A DNA stretch of 64,000 nt, from assembly GCA_021603905.1 (NCBI GenBank), contig BQIU01000010.1, positions 1 to 64,000 of the forward strand. Direction: 5' to 3'. A model generated the notes under the pieces. It saw only the letters and a list, made by a program, of their open reading frames with translations. It did no database searches and was not told the DNA's origin. This stretch comes from Nitrospirales bacterium. Its GTDB lineage: Bacteria > Nitrospirota > Nitrospiria > Nitrospirales > UBA8639. Position 1 is the stretch's first letter. Each line of letters opens with the position of its first letter. The position numbers were made by a program, and so were the translations under genes. This document shows, piece by piece, positions 10,229 through 19,155 of the stretch.

Positions 10229-11255
10229 AAAATTCAATAGATGAACCGGTGACTTGGCTTCTTCCGGTAAAGAAAAATATGAGGACCCACAAGATTTGAA
10301 GCAAGAAAAAAAACTCTGGGGTCCAGAGAATGTGCAAGCCATTCATGATGTCTACGGTCGAAATTGGTTCATGCGGCCAGAGCGGGAGCAATCCGATCGT
10401 ATAGGCTATCCCGGCGAGTGCCATTATTTGGTACGACGACCATGTTCCCTGGCCTCGATAATCGGCCCTCATAAACTCTGAGACGATTCGCCAGCCTTGC
10501 GTCACGATGGCTGTCCATGCAATGGCCAGGGTGAATTCCGCATTGAGAAACATGTGCATACCGATAACCCCAGTGAAGGTATTGACGAGTGCCGTCATGG
10601 GTTGAATGGGGATGAGGGGCACCGACTCTAGATTCGATTCATAGGAAGCTTTTTTATTCGGGCCGGTAAATTGAAGATGGACGTGCGAAAAGAGTTTGTG
10701 AGCGAATGGGCCGGCCTGGGAAAGCGGTTTCCCATAACAACAGCCATAACTGAGGCAGGCTAATCGTCCGACCCCTTCACCGAACGCCAGTGAAATCCAG
10801 AGCGTTGCCCATGCCGGGAGGAGAGGAATCTCTGCGTCACCATTTGTCTGGAGCCAGTTGAGAAAACAGATGGTCCACGGCGCCATGAGTATTCCAACAA
10901 AGGAGGATCCCCCTATTGTGAAGGTATGGGGCTTTTTTTCTACGGCTTTTGCAATGAACTTTGCGGTTGGCACCGTAATGCCAAGAAGCAGTATCGCCAA
11001 ATGAATGGTAGACGATAAGGCCACGCCGATTGTGCCTAATAAAATACAGGTAACGCTCACGGCAAGCGAGACGCCGAAAGCGGTCAAGGCGCCATAGTAT
11101 GTCAAGTTTAATCCCTTCCAAACTGTTGTCTGTGTTTTGTGTATGGGGACAATGGCGAGCATTTGCCATTGTTCTTGTGGTAAGGCATGGAAGGCCCATC
11201 GAAATACCATCCCAAGAATCAGACTTATCCCCAACAGGAAAACGATATTCTCCAT
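10206..11255 (-). CDS. Prolipoprotein diacylglyceryl transferase (Lgt)-like membrane protein
   Basis: Multiple TM segments with Lgt-like FGEGVGRLACLSYGCCYGKPL and a C-terminal RIVSEFMRADYRGQGTWSSYQIMAL segment. Confidence 0.7.
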   Translation of the reverse strand: MENIVFLLGISLILGMVFRWAFHALPQEQWQMLAIVPIHKTQTTVWKGLNLTYYGALTAFGVSLAVSVTCILLGTIGVALSSTIHLAILLLGITVPTAKFIAKAVEKKPHTFTIGGSSFVGILMAPWTICFLNWLQTNGDAEIPLLPAWATLWISLAFGEGVGRLACLSYGCCYGKPLSQAGPFAHKLFSHVHLQFTGPNKKASYESNLESVPLIPIQPMTALVNTFTGVIGMHMFLNAEFTLAIAWTAIVTQGWRIVSEFMRADYRGQGTWSSYQIMALAGIAYTIGLLPLWPHEPISTVDIMNGLHILWTPEFFFLLQILWVLIFFFTGRSQVTGSSIEFYVHPDRQ

Positions 11256-11258
11256 GCG

Positions 11259-12308
11259 TTACTCGACGTCTGTGTCCGTGTGGTGCTCGCTTGTTACAGA
11301 ACGGTGTTGGGCTGTTGCAATCGTTGATCGTACTTTGACATTCGTTTCCACCAGCGGACGCCCAAAGCCTAATGAATAGCGGCTGAGAACATCTTGGCGA
11401 AACATGTTGGTGAGTAAATCTTGGCAAGGGACAATCCTGTTTTTTTGGAAAATGACGACATCGGTTGAACTGCCGGGACGGTAGAGACTTTTGGGCTGTC
11501 CTTTCTGAAGAAAGAGCCCTGCAGTGACATCTTGAGGCCTACGGTATTGCTCTGCGCTATAACATTGCACGATGGTCCCGATCATGAGCGCGACGATTTC
11601 GATCATGGCGACGAGTCCGATGCCTGACCCGCCGGGTACGTCGGTGTCCACAATGGTCACAATGCGTTTATTTTTTGAAAAAGGTGTGGCTACAGAAATG
11701 ACTGGTCCGGGATTGCAGGAATGATACTTCCCGGAGATTTCATAGAGATCGCGGACCGTCCCGCTGACGGGTGAATGATTATAATGATACTTGTCCGGAG
11801 TAAGACGAAAAATGGCATAGTCCCCACCGGTAAATGCTTGTTGCCATTCACTCTTGTCGTGTCCGAAAAGATCGGGGAAGTCGAAAAACTTTTCCTTTAA
11901 AAACAACAGAGATGACTCGAAGAACGATCCAAACAACACGCAGGCGTCGGCCGGTGAAGCAATCGATGAGGAGGCTTCCGCCATTGGGCGACAGTCCCAG
12001 TACCGGATTTTTCGTTCGAACACTTTTCTTGGAGTATCGAGTGACGATGGTGGGTCGACACATTCGCTTAGATCAATCTTCAGAGCTTCAAGGAACTTCT
12101 CAACGCCGCGGATTTTTGTCGAAAGCCATGAATCATAATTCCAATAGCCTAACAATTGCGACATGTAGGGAGAGGTGAGAGCGTGAAATAACCACGGAGT
12201 GTGCTCGCGCGTCGACGAATAGAGAAAATTCACAAGACGATCACCGTAGAATCGTTCCGTGATGATGTGGGACGTTCCCCGGTCAATATACTGGTGTGCA
12301 ATGTGGTT
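11259..12308 (-). CDS. Phosphatidylserine decarboxylase-like protein
   Basis: CRPMAEASSSIASPADACVLFG, DYAIFRLTPDKYHYNHSPVSGTV, KGQPKSLYRPGSSTDVVIF (Psd processing-motif position). Start MNHIAHQ (12308) preferred over 12356. Confidence 0.82.
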   Translation of the reverse strand, partial: NHIAHQYIDRGTSHIITERFYGDRLVNFLYSSTREHTPWLFHALTSPYMSQLLGYWNYDSWLSTKIRGVEKFLEALKIDLSECVDPPSSLDTPRKVFERKIRYWDCRPMAEASSSIASPADACVLFGSFFESSLLFLKEKFFDFPDLFGHDKSEWQQAFTGGDYAIFRLTPDKYHYNHSPVSGTVRDLYEISGKYHSCNPGPVISVATPFSKNKRIVTIVDTDVPGGSGIGLVAMIEIVALMIGTIVQCYSAEQYRRPQDVTAGLFLQKGQPKSLYRPGSSTDVVIFQKNRIVPCQDLLTNMFRQDVLSRYSLGFGRPLVETNVKVRSTIATAQHRSVTSEHHTDTDVE

Positions 12309-14790
12309 CATGGGTCGGGTTCGGCGATGGCGAGTCGGCATGTGACTCGCTATCAATGTGAATGGTGAGCAATGTTAACCGAATCAGTTTGATGATGGTC
12401 TGGATATCTCCACATTCGTTGATGATGTCTTGTTTGACGGACTGGAGAAACGCTGTGGTGGATTCCGCATGTCCAACGATGGATCTGGCGATCGGACGAA
12501 GCGGATCGAGTTGAGGGTCGGCACTTGAATCGAAATGCTTCAGATCATCTTCTAATCCATTCAAGCCTTCCTGTATGTGATCCGTTCTCAGTGTGGTTCG
12601 GTAATACGACTCCGCAGCTGCATTACATTCTTCCCCTGACAGGTGAAGAGGTGATGATACACCCGCCTGCCGTTGTATGCCTTTTGTCAATTTTCCGAAT
12701 GTCGAGAACTCCGCAGGTTCCTCAATCCGTAAGGTCAGGCGATCGAGGAAATCCCCCAGTTGAAATTCTTCGATAAGATCGCGGGCATCTTCTCTCAGGA
12801 TGGTGACGAGCGCTCGGAGGTATTCGTGGTAATGGGCACGAATAAATTGTGGAAACCGGCGGCTAAGGCGAATGTGTTTCATTTTTGAAAGAATTTTTTG
12901 TAAAAAGAGATTTTCGGAATTGGCTCGAACATAAAATGTCGGAACATTCAGTGCGGCTCCAAAAAAGAGTTGCCGGCGCTCGCTTTCGATCGCAGGCGTG
13001 TCGGGAATATGGGCATGGGTGATGTCATGATGTGCAATATATCGAAACGCCAGGGCCGTCAGGAGTGCCTGAAGGTTGGCGGCATCGGCCAAATCATCTG
13101 TCAGACTTTCAAAGAGGCTATAGTAGCGCCCTTCAAATCCTGAAAACCCCTTTTCTGAACAGATACGCAGTTTATACAACAGATACAACGACATGCGTTC
13201 ATCGTAGATCCCGAGTTCACTCAGGTCCTTTTTCAGCCTACGATCATTTCCGAGTGTTCCGTCAAGCGCTGGGCATTGTTCAGTGCTGGGAAGAACGGCG
13301 AGATAATCAATTAATCGAAAGTCGGGGATAAAGTCTCCCTTGAGTCCGAAATTTTTGCTAATCATTTTATCGAGCCATAAGGGCCCAATTGGTGTGATCG
13401 GATTGCCAAAAATTTTTAGACCGGCTTTGCGTTTCCACCGTTGCCATAAGAGCTGGAGGTAGGTGTAATCGAGCTCATGGGAAAGAAACCCTAAGACTTG
13501 TTCCGGATGAAAGTCCCAAAAGTCGAGACGATAGGGAGCAGCGCTGTAGGTGCCGACGAATAACGGCAGGAAATGCTCGGTGATTTTGATGACGAGATCG
13601 CCAATATATTTTTCACCCCTCGGCATTTGGGGGTCAGTAGTGTGCTGTAATAATCGACTTAAACTTTGACTGCCGAGGCTTAGATGCGTGCCGTTGTTCG
13701 CCAGACTAATGTTTGACGGCGTAGGCAACGTGACGAGATTGCGATTGATAATGCCGGCCCCCTGTAATTTGGCGATGGCATTGACATGGCTCCGTGATAG
13801 GACTGTGTGGCACAAGGCCATGTAATGATGTTTTTCTTCTCCGCTGTCCCAGCCGGATAAACAGGGATTCATGAAGAGTTCTCGGTAAAATGAGTCGGAA
13901 ATGAGACGATTCAGCTCTTTTTGCCGTATTGGCGGGTGGGGCGCGAAGTAGACCATGGCTTGTTGGCCACGTTCAAGCAAATCGAACTTGTGATTCGCGT
14001 ACATAATCAGTAATTGACTAAGGAGATATCGTTTTGACGCTTCACGGCCGACGGCGTGTCCCATGTGCGTGCGAGGATTCATCTTGACCACGTAAAAACT
14101 GAACGTTTCAGGGGAAGTATTGTCGTTGAGAAAGTGATTCATCAATCGCTCCCCGAGGCCGCGAATGACATGATGAGTTTGTGGGGAGATACTGATCACA
14201 TCGGCGAGGGCAATCCTGAGTAAGTAACTGATCGGAATGCGGAGCCAATCTTCCCCGTGATGCGAGAAGAGGAATTTGAAAACGTCGCTTCGTCGTGGTC
14301 CAGTCGGATGCCTTTTATCTTCCAAGAGGTCATGCTGGAGGACCTGTTTCGAAAAGTGACTGAGTCGGTTGAGTGGAAAACGGACCCATGAGTTTTCCCA
14401 GACATGCTGAGATGAATCATTGACGTATTGTTCAAGTTCGCTAGCAGAAGTATTGGGCGACAATCCTGAAGCCGACTGCCTTACCATATTTTTAAAAAAA
14501 TTCGACGATGCCAGACTGATCGGAAGGTCGACGGCATCTTTAGAGCCAATCACGGCCGTTTGATATTCATTTTCGGTTCCAGCGGTCATGTCGTACGCAT
14601 GAAACGGAAGGGGATGGTCATGTGCGCCCGAAGCGCTATTCTGTTGTGACCATGCTTGGAGAAATGTCTCGACGATGTGATGATGTTCTGCCTGTGAGAG
14701 CGTTGATCGGTCGGCCGATAGGCCCTTAGGCATCCGGGAACGATATAAGCTCAATGGATACCTCCCTGTCTCGGTGAATTTCCAAAGCAT
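12283..14790 (-). CDS. Large uncharacterised protein (up to 835 aa)
   Basis: Long ORF with protein-like composition; its 3' end overlaps the Psd-like start by about 26 bp, suggesting coupling. No family recognised. Confidence 0.8.
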   Translation of the reverse strand: MLWKFTETGRYPLSLYRSRMPKGLSADRSTLSQAEHHHIVETFLQAWSQQNSASGAHDHPLPFHAYDMTAGTENEYQTAVIGSKDAVDLPISLASSNFFKNMVRQSASGLSPNTSASELEQYVNDSSQHVWENSWVRFPLNRLSHFSKQVLQHDLLEDKRHPTGPRRSDVFKFLFSHHGEDWLRIPISYLLRIALADVISISPQTHHVIRGLGERLMNHFLNDNTSPETFSFYVVKMNPRTHMGHAVGREASKRYLLSQLLIMYANHKFDLLERGQQAMVYFAPHPPIRQKELNRLISDSFYRELFMNPCLSGWDSGEEKHHYMALCHTVLSRSHVNAIAKLQGAGIINRNLVTLPTPSNISLANNGTHLSLGSQSLSRLLQHTTDPQMPRGEKYIGDLVIKITEHFLPLFVGTYSAAPYRLDFWDFHPEQVLGFLSHELDYTYLQLLWQRWKRKAGLKIFGNPITPIGPLWLDKMISKNFGLKGDFIPDFRLIDYLAVLPSTEQCPALDGTLGNDRRLKKDLSELGIYDERMSLYLLYKLRICSEKGFSGFEGRYYSLFESLTDDLADAANLQALLTALAFRYIAHHDITHAHIPDTPAIESERRQLFFGAALNVPTFYVRANSENLFLQKILSKMKHIRLSRRFPQFIRAHYHEYLRALVTILREDARDLIEEFQLGDFLDRLTLRIEEPAEFSTFGKLTKGIQRQAGVSSPLHLSGEECNAAAESYYRTTLRTDHIQEGLNGLEDDLKHFDSSADPQLDPLRPIARSIVGHAESTTAFLQSVKQDIINECGDIQTIIKLIRLTLLTIHIDSESHADSPSPNPTHEPHCTPVY

Positions 14791-15267
14791 TCCTGTTCGA
14801 GTTGCGCGGTCATTGCCTCCTGACTTTTATCGTTCGTTACTCATATGAAGAATATCGGTTATTGATGTTGCGAGTGAGTTGCTCTGTTGCTACTAGTGTG
14901 TAAACTTTTGTTTTGATCAATGTCATGGGAATGTAAACGCACAGGCTTATTCCTGAAGATGGATGATTCACCTTCCTTGCTTTTGTCTGTTGTACGGTCT
15001 TGCATGGGACATCGCTAATTTACGTGAATGTTACATGCCTCTAACCTCGTAGCAATCTTCCCTTGATAATCTACCACCTCAGCCATTTTGATTGTTCGCT
15101 CAAATTTTCTGAATTCTTAGTAAGGACGATGCTGTTTTTCGCATCTCAGTTTAATGATTCGTATCGATGGCTGAATTGTGGTGATCCCATATTGAGCATT
15201 GTTTGTGGCCTATTTTGAGTGAGATATACCCTGGTTGTATAAGTGAGTTCCTTGTCATGAGATATTC

Positions 15268-15657
15268 ATGTCTTTAATTCCAATTTCAGTTGCTACATTG
15301 GTTAAACAAGAAGGCCCATATTCTGCTAAGCACACCTTGCAATTCCATCAAGCGACGCTGGATGTCTCATATGCAGATCGGACTGTTCGGTTAACTCGCA
15401 AGGAGTATGGAATTTTGCTAGAATTACATGCAGATCAGGGTCGAGTCTGTTCTCGTGAAGAGCTATTGGCCAATGTTTGGGGGTGTGATGTGTTTGTTGA
15501 TTTGAGAACGATTGACCGGCATATTGTGAAGCTTCGACGGAAGATTCAATATTTGAACCAACAGGATCTACATGTAGATACGATCTGGGGAGTGGGCTAT
15601 CGCCTTCGAGTTTCCAATGTCTCCTCAGATGAAATATCGGAATCTTGTCCTGAGTAA
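15268..15657 (+). CDS. Stand-alone OmpR/PhoB-type winged-helix DNA-binding protein (no receiver)
   Basis: VRLTRKEYGILLELHADQGRVCSREELLANVWG...DLRTIDRHIVKLRRKI...VDTIWGVGYRLRV is a Trans_reg_C domain; no receiver precedes it. Confidence 0.88.
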   Translation: MSLIPISVATLVKQEGPYSAKHTLQFHQATLDVSYADRTVRLTRKEYGILLELHADQGRVCSREELLANVWGCDVFVDLRTIDRHIVKLRRKIQYLNQQDLHVDTIWGVGYRLRVSNVSSDEISESCPE

Positions 15658-15720
15658 TATTCCCTCTGCTCCCTCGCCAATGTCTCTTCGCATTCTTCAT
15701 CATTCATACAAAGGACCGTC

Positions 15721-17268
15721 ATGAGTAAACTGGCTGTTATTGATATTGGAACGAATTCTATTCATATGATTCTTGTGGAAATTAGTTCTGATTTTTCCTG
15801 CAAAGTGATGGATCGTTTTAAGGATATGGTGCGATTAGGTGATGGAACCTTTACCCATCATATGCTGTCGGATTCCGCGATGCTTCGAGGGCTTGATGCG
15901 CTGAGAAATTTAACTACGCTAGCACGAAATAAAGGGTTTGACCGTCTTGTCGCGACGGCGACGAGTGCGGTTCGTGAATCAAGAAATGGAGGAGAGTTTC
16001 TTCAGATGGTCGAAGAGCAACTTGGCTTAGCCGTACAAGTGATCACGGGTAAGGAGGAAGCGCGACTCATTTATGTCGGCGTGCGAAATGGTATGGCGCT
16101 GTCAGATGAGCGGGCGCTGATTGCCGATGTTGGAGGAGGATCAGTCGAAGTTATTGTCTGCAATCAAAAGAAAGTGTTTTCAGGCAAAAGTTTAAAGCTA
16201 GGGACCATTCGACTCAAGGATCTTTATTTGAAACACGACCCTCCGACCAAAGGGATGCTCAAAGAACTGGAGAAGGTGATACAGCGTGGGCTGGAGTCAT
16301 GTCTGAAGGCAGCACGAAATCTGACCTTTTCACAGGTCGTCGCAACCTCCGGTACGGCGGCAAACCTTACCGAAATCATCTATCTTCGGCGAACGGGAAA
16401 ACCTGTCCCGCAATTAAATTTAGCCACCGTTCAGCTTGAGGAGATTCGTGCTGTTGAGGATGAACTGATTCAAGGGGATACCGATGCGCGATTGGCTATC
16501 CCAGGGCTTGATCCGAAGCGAGTGGATACGCTCTTGCCTGGGGTGATGTTTTTTCGATGTTTACTCGAACTCACCGGGCAAACAACATTAACAATTTGTG
16601 ATAAGGCGCTTCGAGAAGGGCTGATCTATGACTTTATTGATCGGCATCAAGATGGGTTGAAAGCGGAACAGGAAATTCCGAATACCCGTCGTCGAAATGT
16701 GATTCTTTTTGGACGACGGTGTCACTATGCTGAAGCGCATGCCTTTCACGTCGCGAAGCTGGCGCTGCAGTTATTTGACCAGTTGAAGTCGCTGCATAGC
16801 CTTGATGATCAAGAGCGGGAATGGTTGGAATATGCGGCATTACTCCATGATGTTGGGTATTTAATTCGCCGCAGGCAGCATCATAAGCATACGTACTACC
16901 TGATTAAGCATGGTGATCTTTCCGGGCTGACTGCCGATGAAGTTGATCTTGTGGCGAATATTGCCCGTTATCATCGTCGGGCTTCTCCCAAAGGCAAGCA
17001 TACAGCTTTTAGCGCATTATCAGGTAAACAGAAAAATATCGTCCAAGTATTAAGTGCCTTGTTGCGTGTCGCGGATGGTTTAGATCGGAGTCAGTTCTCA
17101 GTCGTTCAAGGTATTCATGTCTCGATTGGTCCCACTATTCAACTGGAACTCGATTGTTCAGCTGACCCAGAGTTGGAAGTCTGGGCTGCTCAGAAGCGCG
17201 CAGCATTATTTGAAAAAGTTTTTGATCGCCCCGTCCAGTTTGTGCTTCAGTTTTCAAATAGTGAATAA
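15721..17268 (+). CDS. ppx: Exopolyphosphatase, Ppx/GppA family, with C-terminal HD-like domain
   Basis: LAVIDIGTNSIHMILVEI, ATATSAVRESRNGGEFL, ALIADVGGGSVEVIV, ATSGTAANL, then YAALLHDVGYLI and ANIARYHRR. Confidence 0.93.
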   Translation: MSKLAVIDIGTNSIHMILVEISSDFSCKVMDRFKDMVRLGDGTFTHHMLSDSAMLRGLDALRNLTTLARNKGFDRLVATATSAVRESRNGGEFLQMVEEQLGLAVQVITGKEEARLIYVGVRNGMALSDERALIADVGGGSVEVIVCNQKKVFSGKSLKLGTIRLKDLYLKHDPPTKGMLKELEKVIQRGLESCLKAARNLTFSQVVATSGTAANLTEIIYLRRTGKPVPQLNLATVQLEEIRAVEDELIQGDTDARLAIPGLDPKRVDTLLPGVMFFRCLLELTGQTTLTICDKALREGLIYDFIDRHQDGLKAEQEIPNTRRRNVILFGRRCHYAEAHAFHVAKLALQLFDQLKSLHSLDDQEREWLEYAALLHDVGYLIRRRQHHKHTYYLIKHGDLSGLTADEVDLVANIARYHRRASPKGKHTAFSALSGKQKNIVQVLSALLRVADGLDRSQFSVVQGIHVSIGPTIQLELDCSADPELEVWAAQKRAALFEKVFDRPVQFVLQFSNSE

Positions 17269-17473
17269 TCATTTTCTCATTCCCTTCCATCACGTTTCCT
17301 GAAAATTGATATATGGAGATGACTTGATACCCCTCTAATGGGGCATTGCCCTGGTATATTCCTCAACCCTATTCTTACGTAGTCTCACCCAACCGTTTTT
17401 TCAGCCTATGGAAATTTTCCGCACGATTCATAATTTTTCGTGCTGCATTGAGCCACAAAAAAGGAGTGTTTAT

Positions 17474-17851
17474 ATGAGTGATGTCATGACTCGCAATCTG
17501 GACTTTGGGAAAATAGAATCCTACGATGAGCAAAACCTCGAACTGTACGTCAGTAAAGGGTCCCACGTCCATGGCGTCATTCGTGTGAAGGGGACGGCTC
17601 GCATTGATGGGTATTTTGAAGGAAAAATTCATACAGATCTGACACTACAAATTGGAAAAGATGCGGTCATTGTTGCGGATATTCATGCGAGTACGCTTAT
17701 TTCACAAGGACCAATTCGCGGAGATGTCATTGCCCAGCAACAAGTAGAACTATTAGCTCCGGCAACGGTTGACGGGGCCATCTCTTCTCCCAAGTTTTCT
17801 TTTGAGCAAGGGGTCCAGGTCAACGCCATGATTAAGATGGGCAAAAGTTAA
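17474..17851 (+). CDS. Bactofilin (polymer-forming cytoskeletal family)
   Basis: GSHVHGVIRVKGTARIDGYFEGKIHTDLTLQIGKDAVIVADIHASTLISQGPIRGDVIAQQQVELLAPATVDGAI beta-helix repeats. ATG 17474 after AAGGAG. Confidence 0.88.
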   Translation: MSDVMTRNLDFGKIESYDEQNLELYVSKGSHVHGVIRVKGTARIDGYFEGKIHTDLTLQIGKDAVIVADIHASTLISQGPIRGDVIAQQQVELLAPATVDGAISSPKFSFEQGVQVNAMIKMGKS

Positions 17852-17889
17852 ACGAGAAGAATATTGAGGGTCGCCTCTCAAGAATATGA

Positions 17890-18393
17890 CTATGCTTTTC
17901 TAAGCTGTCTTAGTTGTGCTGGTCGTAACCACCATTCCAACCGTCCATGCCCGATTTGGGGTTTCTCTTTAAATTGAATTGCACAGGCTCCGGCTTTCTT
18001 GAGTGAAAGCCCTGGAATATATCTTCCAGAGATCATGAGGGCAGCCAATTGTCCAAGATGTGGTTCGTGGCCAACGCATATGACGGTAGCCTCTTCGGGA
18101 AACTTCGTGAGTATGGGAAAGATGGTGGTTGGCGCGTGATGAAAGACAAGCTCCTCACACAGTTGAATGGGTTCATGCAGGTTGAAGACCTTATAAGCAA
18201 TTTCAGCAGTTTCACGTGCTCGCACGTATGGGCTGGAGAGCAAATGGGTTGGTTGGCTACCAATCAGTGAGAGTCCTTCGATCGCCTTCTGGGTTTTCTT
18301 GATACCTTCGCGATTTAATGGTCGTTCGCTGTCTGCCTTGTCCCAGTTTTCTCTCCCAACCGCAATCCCATGTCTGAGTAGAATGCAATTCAT
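17890..18393 (-). CDS. sixA: SixA-type phosphohistidine phosphatase
   Basis: MNCILLRHGIAV (RHG), LNREGIKKTQKAIEGL, LLSSPYVRARETAEIA, VICVGHEPHLGQLAALMISG. Confidence 0.9.
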   Translation of the reverse strand: MNCILLRHGIAVGRENWDKADSERPLNREGIKKTQKAIEGLSLIGSQPTHLLSSPYVRARETAEIAYKVFNLHEPIQLCEELVFHHAPTTIFPILTKFPEEATVICVGHEPHLGQLAALMISGRYIPGLSLKKAGACAIQFKEKPQIGHGRLEWWLRPAQLRQLRKA

Positions 18394-19155
18394 ACAATCA
18401 AATTCCGGCTTTTTGGTAGTCTAGCACAGTCTCAATTCAATCGGAATGGAGTATGGCTGTTGAATTAGGATAGGGGAAGGTGGAAGGAAAAATTTCGTTT
18501 GTGTGCAGATGTTAAATGCTGTTCAGACGGTCACATCGAAAAATTTTATGAGAGGTTTTAGTACGTCCTACTTCCAATCTTATCTCTTCTCAATTGATAC
18601 AACCATCATTAGAATCCTTTGATTTTTTCAAGATTATTTGTGGCCGAGTTTTAATCCAAGTTGACTGAAAGCTACGAATATCCCATACATTGAGATGACA
18701 TGCCTACTCTCCTATCTGAAACTACAAATCTCGGTATTCACGGTCGCGTGGCATTGGTTACGAGTTTCTTCGCACGAACATGGTCCCCAAAAATCTCGGA
18801 AGAGGAGCAGTTGTCCATTTAGGCAAGCGCATTAGTAGCCTGAGATATGGATTGGTCAATCTGTGGATTTCTGATGTTCAGCGCTTAGCTCGTTCGATGC
18901 TTAATGAGAGATAGATACGAAAAAGTTTTCTTAGCATACCTGTTCTCTCATGATAGGCCTCTATACTTTGAGGCTTGTAAAAGAAGAGTGTTATAGCAAG
19001 CCTGAATGGGACCTCTACGTCACCTGACGTATTGCATCATGGTCCTAGAAGAAGTATTGAATTTCTTAACAGATCATATTCTGAAAGAAACAAAAGGGTT
19101 TGTATAAAATCCCTTTTCAGGTATTGAGATATTTGACATAACCCAGTGAAGCACT

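Noticed and set aside
10837-11427. 196-aa minus-strand ORF
   Set aside because: Out-of-frame overlap with the Lgt-like and Psd-like genes, which carry recognisable motifs.
18394-19155. Sigma-54 promoter near TGGCATTGGTTACGAG (about 18748)
   Set aside because: Does not keep the GG-N10-GC spacing and is ~400 bp from the next gene.
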